This document shows positions 35,936 to 49,942 of a DNA stretch of 64,000 nucleotides, in pieces. A program made the position numbers and the translations under genes. Every line of letters starts with the position of its first letter. The stretch's first letter is position 1. The notes under the pieces are model-generated. The model did no database searches, had not been told where the DNA came from, and saw nothing but the letters and a program-made list of their open reading frames with translations. The DNA comes from Asterias rubens (Eukaryota; Echinodermata; Asteroidea; Forcipulatida; Asteriidae), in contig NC_047066.1 of NCBI RefSeq assembly GCF_902459465.1, positions 1,860,001 to 1,924,000 on the forward strand. The letters are read 5' to 3'.

Positions 35936-36484
35936 AAGTGTAACAGATTGGTATTGGTCTGTTACCATTCATAAATGATGGCCAGCCAATCAGAAATGTG
36001 GGTTGCATCACATGATCAGATTTCCATACTGTGTTTGACAGCAGGACATTGTTCTCATTGGCAAGAACAAATGTACGTGTAGTTGATGTTGCGAGTTATA
36101 AATGATAACCTTTCTTTGTAATGTCACCTAAAAGTTGACAAAAGAGAAAGTAGGTTTGAACAGCAGTAGTAAGTGTGTCTATGCCTCAATGCATGTAGGT
36201 CTTTGTCGTGCACACTCGATGCATAATTTGTGGCATTCACCCAGTAATGCAGCAACCTTGCTTACATTTTCTTGGAAGCTTGTTCTTAGAAAATGCTGGC
36301 CATTTTTATACCAATTTATAAGGCGTTGATTTTGTTGCTCATTGTGCTAAAGCTGTAGGTAGAGGAACAATCTACATGTAATATCCCGCTTATAGAGGAG
36401 CTATACAGAAGCTATGATGAGTGGTTAGACTTAGCGCAATTAATGCCAGAACCATAATGCAAGCTTCTACTTTGGTACAATACA

Positions 36485-36800
36485 TGAACATTGAATCCAA
36501 TGGGAGACTTTTGGACGGTATTTTTTCACAGTTCTCCCCAGTAGTGCGCAATGTGCGTGCTCAGACCATACCCGCACAATACTGAGCATGTGCGCGCATG
36601 CTCAGAGTCCTGAAAAAAGATCGTTATGTCTGCTGCCACTAGCGTCTCAAAAGTCTCTGATTGACATCGATGGGGGACACATGGGGTGGGTTTTCGTTGG
36701 TTTCAGTCAATGGCCAGTGATCAACCAATGTCAGGTTCAACTGAAACAGTTATTGGTTATGACCGCGAAAACGCATCCCTGGCTTACACTGTCTTAAAGA
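36485..36800. repeat. Two adjacent degenerate fold-back repeats
   Basis: 36485-36680 is bounded by CAATGGGAGACTTTTGGACG and the mirrored GTCTCAAAAGTCTCTGATTG, the same ends as the hairpin at 38306-38446. 36688-36790 is bounded by GGGTGGGTTTTCGTTGG and GACCGCGAAAACGCATCCC; a diverged copy lies at 57328-57440. Confidence 0.55.
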
Positions 36801-37407
36801 ACAGACTGATCAGAATAGTTGTGGGACAAAACTAGGCTTATTGTAATAAGTCTTTACAAAACAAACTGTGACAATATTGTAGGTCATCCTTGTGGGGCAT
36901 GACATGTTAGAGGGTCGCTCAATAACAACTGGTTACTCCAACCAGCTGTAGGTATAGAGGTACCAGTGCTGAGCCGAACATTAAAAGAGTTGTGACAACT
37001 TTTGATTATGAGCCATTTTATGTATAAAAAAAAAAACGCAAGGTCAAATGCAGGGTACTAGACTAGACTGCACATTGGTTGTGCTGTATTTGGACCAAAA
37101 TTGGCTTTCTGCAACCTCGCTTCCAGAAAACTGGTCCCTCTCGCAACTCGCTCAAAACACAACTCTGGAACGGCGATTGGATGAATGAAATGTTTTTATT
37201 TTGGAAATTGTAACGGATGACAACATGAACCTTTCATGAAGTTGCAGATCTTGTGTTGCGAACACCAGGACTGAAATTTGATCTTTGAGAGGACATGCCA
37301 TTTTCATTTTGCAAAGGGCACCCATTGGTAATCTTAAAAGGCTATGAGAAATTATGAAGGGGCACCAAGACTAGAGCGACGAAGACCAGTGTCTCTGTGG
37401 CCTAAAT

Positions 37408-37675
37408 GGGTGCATTCGATTAGCTTCCCTGGGTCGACCCCGGTCTGCCCTTGGTACGTTAGAATAGCTTTGAAATCATTCCAGAGGCTCACCCAGGTCA
37501 GACCAAGGTCAGCCCCAAGTGCCCTGCTTGTAGAACGGGTCACTTGGGGCTGGCCCGAGGTGCATGACATCACCAAGAGAGGGCGAGTGTGATCGTTCCA
37601 TTAGCTCTTGTCATTCAGGGGCTCAACCGATGAGCACTGTTGGGTCGACCCGGGGAAGCTAATCGAGCGCACCCT
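37408..37675. mobile_element. Fold-back element with GGGTGC...GCACCC ends
   Basis: GGGTGCATTCGATTAGCTTC at the left is mirrored by GAAGCTAATCGAGCGCACCC at the right, with GGTCGACCC mirrored inside. A second copy is at about 54882-55085, ending GGGAAGCTAAACGAACGCACCC-like sequence split over the boundary. Confidence 0.65.
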
Positions 37676-38305
37676 ATGTAATTTCAGGCCTGTAACACTG
37701 AGTACAAGGGGTTCTGTAATTATGAAGAATTTGTTAAAATATTATTTCAACATTGGACTTCTTTATTAATTTTCCTTTCGTGAAAAACTTGACTCAAATA
37801 TCCTCCATAATCTTGACACATAAATCCCCAAATGTATCGAAGAAGGCATTTTGTGTACATTTGTTGGTTCTGTTTCAGCAAATGTGGATGTGTGTTGAAC
37901 ATGTTAAACCTGTAAGGGGGCAGTAGTTGCTAGATATGGATGGACCGGTCTATTGTATGATGTATTGATCGCACACACTTGATGATGAGACGCTGCACTT
38001 GAAGAAGTTTTGTGCTAGATGGTGTTAAAAAAATTGCATAGCTGGATTGAGTTTTATTTATTAACTTGTCAAGTTTTTTTTAAATGTAATTTGTTTGACA
38101 TTAAGAAAATACAATTAGCTGTTGCAAACGGCTTGCCAACTAAAGGACAAACAAAATGTAGTTAATGGCCTAGTATTTCGGGTTGAAACGTTAGGCCATT
38201 AATGTTTTGTTTAAAATCTATATTTTGGAAATTTTTTGTGTGAGTGTTCGAGAAGGCTTGGCCATGTTAAACACCAGTGGAAGAAGGTGCACAATTGGAA
38301 AGATA

Positions 38306-38446
38306 ATGGAGGACTTTTGGAAACACTAGGTGGCAGCAGACTTACCAGGTAAATCCATTCTTTTTGGTAAATGTGCGCACGCTCGGTAAAAAATGGAAAT
38401 TTACCTGGTAAGTCTGCTGCCACCTAGCGTTCCAAAGTCTCCCATT
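38306..38446. repeat. Compact near-perfect hairpin (~60-bp arms)
   Basis: The left arm contains ACACTAGGTGGCAGCAGACT then TACCAGGTAAAT; the right arm has ATTTACCTGGTA then AGTCTGCTGCCACCTAGCGT. The ends are AATGGAGGACTTTTGG and CCAAAGTCTCCCATT. The loop region contains TGTGCGCAC. It could be a young MITE or give a stem-loop RNA. Confidence 0.75.
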
Positions 38447-39496
38447 GAAGTGTTTGTTTTAAAAATTGAATTTTCTCTCTGAGAGTAGTTGGGGGAGTAA
38501 GTTATGCTATTATTGCTTATGAAATTGAGACATTGCAATTTTTAATATTGTGTTGCTTAAAGATTTCAATAATTCTCTTTTTTTTTTGGTGTCTACAATA
38601 AATGCACAAACAAAGTTTGTTACCGGTACTTGCTAAAATATTTCAAAAGAAACATGAAAAACAGATTGCCTCAAAATGTCTTGTTGGAGGTTATAAATTT
38701 TTAAGTTCCAAACTTAAGTTTTCCTGTTAGTTGTAGGACTGAATGGAATAAGCATCTCAATCTCACTTGAAACATCTAAACCTGGAGTAACTAAAACTAA
38801 CTTGTAGGTTCAACTGTGTGTAAACTCTCTTTTTTGAGGAGTGTTGGCTTGGAAAAGGGTCGGTACCGTATGGGGTCTTAACTTTTCAAACTGGTTCATT
38901 GGTTTAGAGGCAAGGGGAGGCCATGGCAAGTCATATGTACAGAAACTTTTTGTCGCTAAAATAAAATGAAATATTTCTTTGGCGAAATCTATCCACTGCT
39001 GCTGAGGCTTTTCCATTGCGTCGGGTCGTCGGGTGGATGAACAACTTGGTAAACTAAATACATGTATTGTGCATGTTCATGTGCATGTTTTTCTTGAGTA
39101 CAGTCAATGTGAATGAGCGATACCTGTGCAGGGTTGTTCTGGCGATCTCATAAGACAAGTAAAATATTAATTCATAATTTGTAGTTTTGCATGCTGTGTT
39201 TTACCATAAAGTGTGTCACAATCTACCTGCCAGTCGTGATCAAAAATAAATTGGATCGTGATTCAGATACTGTGAACTTTTACCTGGCAAACCAGCTTCT
39301 TAATTTGAATTTGTATTTTATAATAGAATTTTACAGTTATTGCCAATACCTTATTTTGCTTTTTTGGTTTTTGTTTAATTTTTACTTACTCTATGGTCTG
39401 ATTAAATTTCAATATGTGCCACAATTTTCTACTGATTATTGTATTTTTGTGTTTGTTGTGTATTTTGAGCCGTGTTCATGTGAGGTTTAGTCCATG

Positions 39497-39680
39497 TCGT
39501 GATCGGTGGCCGAGTCATCAGGGTGTTGGTTCCAATGAGCAAGACACTTTACTATAACTGCTTCTCTTCACCCAGGAGTAACTGGGGTACCAGATAGGGC
39601 AGAGATGGTTCTTGTCATTGATATTGGTGTGCTAAATATTTGGCAGGACAGGCTGCACTCCCTAGGGAGCTGAGAAAGTT
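39497..39680 (+). mobile_element. tRNA-like SINE fragment
   Basis: GTCGTGATCGGTGGCCGAGT resembles a class-II tRNA head, and the following GAGCAAGACACTTTACTATA ... ACCCAGGAGTAACTGGGGTA looks like a SINE tail. The B box is degenerate. Confidence 0.4.
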
Positions 39681-40704
39681 TAAGTAGTAAAATAAATGGC
39701 CCATTGACCAGGGTAATAATGAATATTACAACGAGTGTTGGACTTCAGCGAAAGAGCTTTATATGAACAGGAGCGAGTGCACAGTGGAGTATATTTATAT
39801 AGGTCACTGCGCAAAATGAATGTCCGTACATGTATAATTATTATTATATACTCCTAGACTTATGAGGTTTGTTTCGCTAACTTGGAGACGATAGCGATAG
39901 TTCTAGGAGTAGGCTGTATACACGTAGTTTTGAAGCAAGCCCCTCTTGATAATTTGGAAACTCTTGCTGGGTACAAAAAACTGCGTTTTTTTAAAGCTGG
40001 AATATAAAAAGGACATGTACATGAACATCATCATGTTGTTGTGTTTATTTTACTGTGCAAAATTACTGGACAGTAATTAATTTTCAGTTTTACAACAGTT
40101 TTTTGTGAGGTAGCTTCACAATTCAATGAAATTTGTAATAACTGAAATGTTCAGATCTAGCACCTCATTTTTGGGGGTCTGGTTGGAGCTTGGACTGCAT
40201 TCTGGGCCAATCCACTGTTGAATTACCTGACCAGTAACTTGTAATGTAAACGTTTAAACCTGATGATTTTATCAAACAACTTTTAATTTAAGATGTCTGT
40301 AAAAATTGCTGAATGAAACCAATCAATGTTTTGAACAATGAAAACCTCCTCGTTATGTTTATATGGCAAGCTGTGTTCCCTTGCCCACTGTATAAATTGT
40401 TGTGCTAACTATAAATTAAATGATTTAGGGCCCATCTCTCTGCGTGTCAAAGTAGGCCTACTACACTAGTTTTTTACTACTAAAAACCATCCCTAATTTT
40501 ATTCCCAAAAAAGATTAAATAACTTTATTTCAACAGAAAACCTCGTCACAGAAGGTGGTTAAATTTACACAAGCTTTTTATTTTCATTCACTCTTCTTGA
40601 TTATTAGAGCTTGGCAGTACATCAATATAAGTTATAAACCACAAACAAATATTTAAGGAATAATTAAAACAGATCATAGTTTTTTCTCTTTTTGGAAGTT
40701 GTGT

Positions 40705-40720
40705 GGCTCTGAAAAGAGCC
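40705..40720 (-). terminator. Histone H3 3' stem-loop
   Basis: On the minus strand the sequence is GGCTCTTTTCAGAGCC, a six-base-pair stem with a four-base loop. It lies 28 bp past the H3 stop codon. This is the SLBP-bound 3' end signal of replication-dependent histone mRNAs and is identical to the one after H4. Confidence 0.95.
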
Positions 40721-40747
40721 GGTTGTTTTTGTGGTGCGACTTGAAAT

Positions 40748-41164
<417 letters not shown>

Positions 41165-41211
41165 TCAGTGTTGATGATAAAATCGTCTGATAATTTTTAA
41201 CTTTCCCGGCA

Positions 41212-41329
41212 CCTTTTTATAGCAAAACTCAACCCAACGTGATTGGACCTCTATTACGAATTACACCATTGGCCATAAACGAAATTAACGCCCCACATGA
41301 TTGGTCAGTATTTTCAGCTTTCTAATTGG
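41212..41329 (-). promoter_or_regulatory. H3 promoter: TATA box and four CCAAT boxes
   Basis: On the minus strand TATAAAAAGG lies at 41221-41212, about 55 bp before the H3 start. Upstream CCAAT boxes appear on the plus strand as ATTGG within 41241-41246, 41267-41272, 41299-41304 and 41324-41329. Regular spacing of CCAAT boxes is typical of histone promoters bound by NF-Y. Confidence 0.8.
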
Positions 41330-42603
<1,274 letters not shown>

Positions 42604-42628
42604 ATTTCGCATCTCCAACAAACAAACC

Positions 42629-42644
42629 GGCTCTTTTCAGAGCC
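42629..42644 (+). terminator. Histone H4 3' stem-loop
   Basis: GGCTCTTTTCAGAGCC followed by ACCACA. A purine-rich AAAAAGAGAAAA about 12 bp beyond it fits the histone downstream element that pairs with U7 snRNA. Confidence 0.95.
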
Positions 42645-42659
42645 ACCACAACTTCGAAA

Positions 42660-43779
42660 AAGAGAAAACTTTGCGTGTCTGTTTACCTGAATTAATTTAA
42701 TTTATCAATATAATATTGTGAATAAAAAATACTACTTTACTTAGCTTTGCGTCCAAGTTGTATGTAATTGTAACTTTATTTGATCGTGTCTGTTAGAATA
42801 TTTCTAGTTTGAAATTTAAGCCTTTACTTAAACCACTTAACTTATTCGCTGCAGAAGAAAGACAATCGCTAGTTGCTCGACTACAGTACTACGTACTATT
42901 ACTTGTACTTCCTATCCCTAGCAGTAGCAATATCATGATGTGGTACTTGGGGTGGGCCCTTACACAGCACTCATTCAAAGGTAGCCGTTAATAATAATAC
43001 TGCAGTGTACTAGGGGTTACTAGGTATTATAATTATTATAGTTTATAATAAGTAAATAACTCTTTAGATTATTGTTTCGGGGGGGGGGGGGGCTAGGATT
43101 TTATTTCTCAATACGTGTATAAATTGTAATCATCACAATTATTATGTTATGATACTTCAGACATACATATGGAGAAAGTATCGAGCATCCGGTGCTTTAT
43201 TATTCATAATCATACAAATAACACTCGGATCATTAGTTAAAAAAATACAAATTACTAAGGAAATAAACATCTGACTTCATCATAAGTCTTCTTTCGAGTA
43301 ATGTTTGGCCAGGATTGGGAACATTTCAAAGTCACAGCCATCTTGTTTGTTTGCCAACAGCAATTTCAACTTCTCTGAAGCCCTGTCATACTTCATGTGA
43401 ATCCATACAGTTTATATATAACTCTATGTGTGAATCAGATACAAAGTTGACATCACAAATTCGCACCGAATGAAATGTGAAGTACTCTTGCAGGGAAAAC
43501 AGGGCTGTGACGTCAACATTTTTATTGCATTACTTAGCATTTGCAGAAAGTATGAACCAGGCTTGAGGTCTAACATCTCCTTTATGTCACGGTCACTTGT
43601 TTTGATAATCAACACATTCTCACCATCCACTGCAAAGATTTATTTTAAAATTAAAACTTCTTGCAGACAAACAAGGCCAACTCTACATTTCACTTCTTGT
43701 AGGGTTTTCTGCTAAATTTTTCCTATCATATTATTATTATGTACAGAATATTTCTCCAGTCTTTTTTTGGCCAGCATTT
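42660..43779. other. Spacer and probable 3' UTR of the minus-strand membrane protein gene
   Basis: No coding sequence supported. It holds a G-run at 43080-43092. On the minus strand AATAAA occurs at 43644-43639 and again near 43202-43197, both usable as polyadenylation signals for the gene at 43780-44523. Confidence 0.45.
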
Positions 43780-44523
43780 CTATAACACAGCGTTATGATT
43801 GATTGGAGGAACTTGCTGGTGATTTTTTCTTGTTGGGCGATAAACGAAGATTGATAATCCAATTAGAAAGATGACCAGAGCTGACATCACTCCAATACTC
43901 AGACCTACAGAAGGAAAAATAACAACCACAGCCAAATATTAGAAACTTATTTTATGGTTCTGCTAGTTGCGATAACCCTCCTCCCGACGACGAGGCCATC
44001 AGTAGGAGGTTTTTGATATCTCAACTAAGGTTCTGCATGAAAGAGTGGAAGAGAAGCAATTTTAAAATTCCCAGAGATGTTATATAAAGGAAGTGAACAG
44101 TTGAAAACAATTTCTTTTTAGTGAAACAAGGTATCAAATAAACTGTATAGTAATTTAATATTTTATGTTTGACAGTTTCCAGCAATTTGTAAGGTACTGA
44201 TTGAACTGGTTTTACTAGTTCAGTTCAGTGCAACATTGTTTCCATGTTGGTGAAAATGAAAGAAACATAAACAAATTTTGAGTAATTATGAAAGACAAGA
44301 ACTAGTTGAAACCACAAATCAATTTTCAAAAACCAAACCCAAACTAAACAGCAGGTTTGGGTTTGAGAAAAAAATCATTCTTGTTTTTCTTACCAACATC
44401 TTGATTTTTAAGAACATCAATAGGGCCTTGTCCTGTTTCTGGATTGTCATCTTGTGTTTCTCCATAGCATCCTTCAAGCCATGTTAATAAAACTGTAAAC
44501 AACTGAACGTGAAGCAACTGCAT
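43780..44523 (-). CDS. Small secretory-pathway single-pass membrane protein, 84 aa, two coding exons
   Basis: Complement of exons 44394-44523 and 43780-43904, 255 bp in total, giving 84 residues and a TAG stop. The ATG follows an acceptor (TCTTCACAG|AAAGATG at 44527), so a 5' UTR exon lies further upstream. Exon 1 encodes a signal peptide (MQLLHVQLFTVLLTWLEGCYG) and a short acidic ectodomain. The donor G|GTAAGA and acceptor CTGTAG|GT join as a Gly codon. Exon 2 opens directly into a hydrophobic span, GVMSALVIFLIGLSIFVY, followed by a basic RPTRKNHQQ stop-transfer and a short tail ending HNAVL. The predicted topology is type I, with about 20-25 residues outside and about 20 inside. I do not recognise a family. 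It lies head-to-head with NSRP1, about 0.8 kb away. The exon structure is the support; no homologue was checked. Confidence 0.68.
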
Positions 44524-44600
44524 CTTTCTGTGAAGAGGAAAAAATATTAGACAGGAGTAGTGTCAGAAACACTAACAACACATGAAGGTAAGGTTGACCA

Positions 44601-44640
44601 AATGCTCCCCCCCCAAAAAAAAAAAAAAAAAAAAAAAAAA
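44601..44640. repeat. Poly-A / C-A homopolymer tract
   Basis: CCCCCCCC followed by about 30 A. Upstream of the minus-strand membrane protein gene's coding start. A likely decayed retroposon tail or slippage tract. Confidence 0.8.
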
Positions 44641-45305
44641 TGGAGAAAAAAATTAATTGTGTATTGAAGAATCTCTGCAATATGCCCCTTTCTAGCTTCT
44701 GCTTGTCTTCACTTTATTTGCACATTTTGGGGGTGAGTCAAGTTACATAATAAATATGGTGTGCTACAGTTTTTGGCTCTTCTTTGCTTCAAATTTTTAT
44801 TGGCACATGTTTTGTATTGCGCGAACAAAAGCAAGATTCAATGCTGGAATAAAAATAATTACAGTACCAGTACCATAACCTAGTTCTTAATTAACTTGGT
44901 TAACCCAATCTACCTCCATGGTTCTTCCATGCTTTTTCAATGGACATATTAACACCCTCTCACAGTCTAAAGTCTCATTCATTTCTCAGTCTCATGGTTC
45001 CAAAGAAACAAAATCAAACTTGTTTTAAAGAAATATAATTGTTTGGTATTAATCATCATATTAAGCAAAAAAATAGCCTTGAATCATATCAGAGTGTTTC
45101 CTCACATTGTCTTTGACCATTCATTAACCTTCAAGTTTGCTTAATGTGCACGAATGCTTACATTTAAATATACTTATGACCAGTGTTACTTCTCTCTTTG
45201 CGTTTATTTTGTTTTGTTGTATCATCCAGGTATGGTACCCTGTCTCCCAAAACAAGGAAACGTACGTGGCTTGCTATTTATATGAAGAAGGCACCAGTTT
45301 AAAAG

Positions 45306-48300
45306 ATGGCGTCGAGTAGCGGAAAAGTGTAAGTCAAATGCCTATTTTAATTGGAAGTTCAACAGATTCTTGAATATCACATGCAACAGTTAAATACCTT
45401 CATGAATTCTTATGAAACTTAAGTTTATTATCTAGAATTTATGCGAAAGGATTTGATTTCTTAAGCCTGTTTTATAAACAATTTTAGTACGTACATACGT
45501 TTACGTTCACATGCAGTACCGCAGTTTGGCAAACGATCACTAGAGGGCGGTATACAGTGAACATCTGCTTTTTTGCTACGTTTCCTTAAAAAACTAGCAG
45601 TGGATTCGTTAAGATTTTGTGCTCTCTTGTTCGAAGTACAATTTGTTTTCCAGAATTTTTGCAGCTGGATAAAACAAAGCTCTTTTTCCAACAGAGCTAC
45701 ATTTTCTTTTTGTAATATTAATAAAAAATGTATTTGTCGTTATTTAAAATTTTAATAAATATTATTATTGTTTTTAATTTTTTTTATTTATTTGCTTTTT
45801 ACCATGGAGATATTTCTACCTTCTTGTTTATAGGCCTATAATTATATTATTAAATTTGTGGGGGCTGGGGGGCGGGGGGGGGGGGGTGATCAGTCTGCCG
45901 TCTATTAAAGCCGAAGCCATTATACACTTTCGGTAAACAGTATTGTCCAAGTCCCACACTTCGTGTATCACAACTTATATATAAAATAACAAACCTGTGA
46001 AAATTTAGGCTCAATCGGTCATCGGAGTCGGGAGAAAATAACGAGAAAACCACTCTTGTTTCCGCGCGTTTCGCCGTGTCATGACATGTGTTTAAAATAA
46101 ATCCATAATTCTCGCTATCGAGAATTGATATTGTTTTAATGTTTTCTCAAAAAAGAAAAATATTTCATGGAACAATATTTCAAGAGAAGTCTCTCACCAT
46201 TACCTTCTGTAAACCCTGTAAATTATTTGTAAATCTGTGAACTTTTTTTTGTTTTTCTGTACCGAAAGTGTATAATGGCTTTAATGAGGTATTAAAAAGA
46301 AATAGCGGAAAAGTTTCCGTATCACGCCACCACTTTTTCATTCAATATGAAATAATTGTATAATTTACCTCAATTTTAGCAAAATTAACGAAAAAGTGGT
46401 GGCGTGGATGAAATAATTGTATAATTTACCTCAATTTTAGCAAAATTAACGAAAAAGTGGTGGCGTGATATGGAAAGTTATCTGAAATAGCAAACACAGA
46501 AAAATTGCTAGACTTTTCAATTCAAGTCACAAGTTTACTGGCCTGAAAATAAGTAGGCCTATCGATTCTAGAATTACTGGCCTCAGGCTTGTGGTCACCG
46601 GTGTTAGTTTCCAGCCATGTAAATGTTTTAATTAAACAAAAATGTCACGTTGTAACGCAATGACTTATGAATTGTTCAGGAGTTTGGGCATAATAATTCA
46701 TGATCAGTTTGTAATAAACTGTTATTTTTTCATTGTATAGGTATGGGTTGATAACACACCAGTCTAAGAAGAAGACACCAGTTTTGTTGCCAAAGTTGTC
46801 TGCGTTTGGAGATTCCAGTGATGAGGTACAAATAATAAAACATTAATTTTTGTTTGTAATCTGTGATTTGAATTTGATTAGGTTTTGTGTTAAATTGTAT
46901 GATGTGATGTAGTAATGATCAAGTTGCATTTTTACACGAGGCAATTGGAAAAATGGAAGACTTCAGAAGCACTTCACTTTTCACATTTTTCCACACTAAC
47001 CCAGCCTTACTATGTACATTTAACCCAAATGTCTTTTCTCTATGACATCACATGTTTACAGATCAAGAGCCATGCAGAGCCTGGACTCTCTGCAGGTCCA
47101 CGATTTTTACACAGCGATCACAATCTTAAAATCATAAGATTGCACTGTTTCATTTTCTTATCAACTTTTGCTACCAAGAAAGGGAACTCATCTCAAACTT
47201 TGTTCAGCTGTTATTTGTTAAACTCTTGAATTGAAGAGGAAATTATTTCTCCCAATGTAAAGTTTCCCACATGACAAGTGTACTTTCCGCCTGCCTGGAA
47301 ATACCCGGGAATGTACAAGGGGGTCACTCTTTTTGTAAACAAAAGTTACATAAATTACATTGAAAATGGTGAATCAATACGCTAACTTAAAGTCACCTGG
47401 AAGTGGTATTTTGTCAAAATAAAGCTTTTGTCACTAAAATATGTGTTTTGATGAATGGAATATGATTAAACAGTTAACTAAGGTTTAAAATTAGTTTCCA
47501 TTTTATTTACAAATTTAAAAGTAGGCCCGACCCGAGAGGGCGCTGTTCGTGACGTCAATCGAGACGCGATATTTGAAGAGAAACTGGATACCTGATCGGT
47601 ATGATGCCTACGTACAGAGCTACGGTAACGGAGCAGACTGACGCACTGTATGGCTGCTGTGCGGACGGTCCACTCGGATTACCCAGCACGGTGAATCGCA
47701 TGCAGTGCCAACACAAGATAGTGACGCTTGGCGCAAGCTAAAAACATATACCTCAAAGTTGAAACAATACCCACTAGGCAAATGCTCCTCTATGTTCGTC
47801 ACGTCTTTCAAGTACCTTCTTTGACTTCCCACTAGCTGGAAAAACAGTTGGGATTGCGTCATGTTTTAGAAAAGAACTTTTCTCTTTATGTCAAACTGTG
47901 GGGTGTATTCCGGATTCTCGAAGCATGACTGCTCGAAGAGTTTGCTGCACACAGTGCTGGAAAAGACATCGGACCGGACCACTTTGCAAACTGACCCCAT
48001 CTTTTGTTGTTTTGCTGCATACAGCAGCAATACACCTGGTCGACATTGCCAGAAAAAAATGCAACGTACAAACTCCCGTCTATTACTTGCCTGTACTTGT
48101 GTTCGATGTTCGATCGAGGCAAAGTCTGCCTCGATTGACATCACAAAAGGGGTAGGCGGAGTCACCCCCCAAACAACTTTATCTATTTTTTAAACATATA
48201 AATCGTAACAAACAATTACTCAAAAAATATTTTATTGTTCATAAACATTTACTCTAATGTTTGAAGAAAAAAAAATATATTTCCAGGTGACTTTTCTTTA

Positions 48301-49906
48301 AAAGTGTTGTACCAACCGTATGTATGAGAAAGATGTTATTTTCCTTATTTTTTTAAAAGTTTGAAATAAAATACAAAATAAATAATGTTTTTTCTACCCG
48401 TAGGAATCGGCCCATTCTGCAGTAAACCAGTCGCTTCAATATGAAGCTAAAAAACAACGAGTCAAGAAACAGGTTGGGAAACTGTCTCTTTTTGTTTTAA
48501 TTGAGAGATAAACTCAAGAAATGTTTGAAAACCTGGTTGTAAACACAACCAGGAAATATTGTTTGAAATAATAAGATAGAAATAGAATTACTTACCCTTT
48601 CCAAAAAGTCCTATGTTATGAATACAATAGTTGATGGCCTGACGTTTTGACCCTAGCAGAGTCTTTCTCGAAGGCTAAATGACAACACAACAAACATGAA
48701 CAGGTATAAGTGTAACAGAAGCAATCGAGTCATGTGGTTAGGAAAAATGAATAGTGAGACACAAATATGCAATACAATTTGTTTGGTGAGAAAGACTTAA
48801 ATGATAAAAACTTTTTTTTTTTTACCAAAATCTGGAAAACCTCATCAAGGTGGGCATTTTAGATTCAAAACACAAAAGCAGGCACTGAATATGTTATTAA
48901 TCTCCACCAAGTTTGATATTTCGGCGGCAGGAGTGTAAAGGCCCGGTCACACAGGCCCCGATAATGAGAACGAAAACGATAACGATAAAAATGCACGCCC
49001 TCGATTGGTTGAATGAGCGTGGGCGTATTCTGCGTGAAGCAGTTCAACCAATCGCGAGCATGCATTTTTATCGTTCTCGTTTTTGTTCTCGTTATCGAGG
49101 CCTGTGTGACCGGGCCTTAATTTATAACAGACATAGCACATTATAATCGTCCATTATAATCGTCCATTATTATTACTATTATAGACACAACTAGAGATTC
49201 AACGAGCATTAGAAGAAGATCCCACAGTTTATGAATATGACAGTATTTATGACTCCATGGAGGAGAAGAAACAACAGAAGGTTCTGGCCAAGAAGGCGGC
49301 TAAAGACAGCAAGGTACGATTCAATTATCCGGTTTTATTATTTCCTCTTCATCTAACAGGTCATCAGGGCACAATTTCAAGGTGCTGCTTAAGCACAAAT
49401 TTTGCTTAAAGGCAGTGGACACTATTGGTAATTATTTTTCAAAAATAGTTATTAGCATAAAAACTTACTTGGTGACAAGTAATGGGGAAAGGATGGTAGT
49501 ATAAACCATTGTAAGAAACGGCTCCCTCTGAAGTGACTTTGTTTTCGAGAAAGAAGTAATTTTCCACGAATTTGATTTTGAGACCTCAGATTTAGAACTT
49601 GAGGTCTCGAAATCAAGCATCTTAAAGCACACAACTTCGTGTGGCAAGGGTGTTTTTTTCTTTCATAGTTATCTCGCAACTTCGACGACCAATTGAGCTG
49701 AAATTTTCACAGGTTGGTTATTTTATGTATATTATGTTAAGATACACCAAGTGAGAAGACTGGTCTTTGGCAGTTACCAATAGTGCCCAGTGTCTTTAAG
49801 CACGAAAACAGCTTGCCTATTTTATACATGTTACTGGCCAAACTTTTATGCCATATATATACATCGCTTGTGACTGGCATTTAGCTGCTGTTAACTAAGC
49901 ATAACA

Positions 49907-49942
<36 letters not shown>

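Larger units (their letters stand above)
35936..40704. other. Intergenic / SMG6 3'-flanking region
   Basis: No convincing coding sequence on either strand. It holds fold-back repeats (36485-36800, 37408-37675, 38306-38446), a SINE-like fragment near 39497-39680, and AT-rich single-copy sequence. An AATAAA at about 38598 could serve a long SMG6 3' UTR. Confidence 0.45.
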
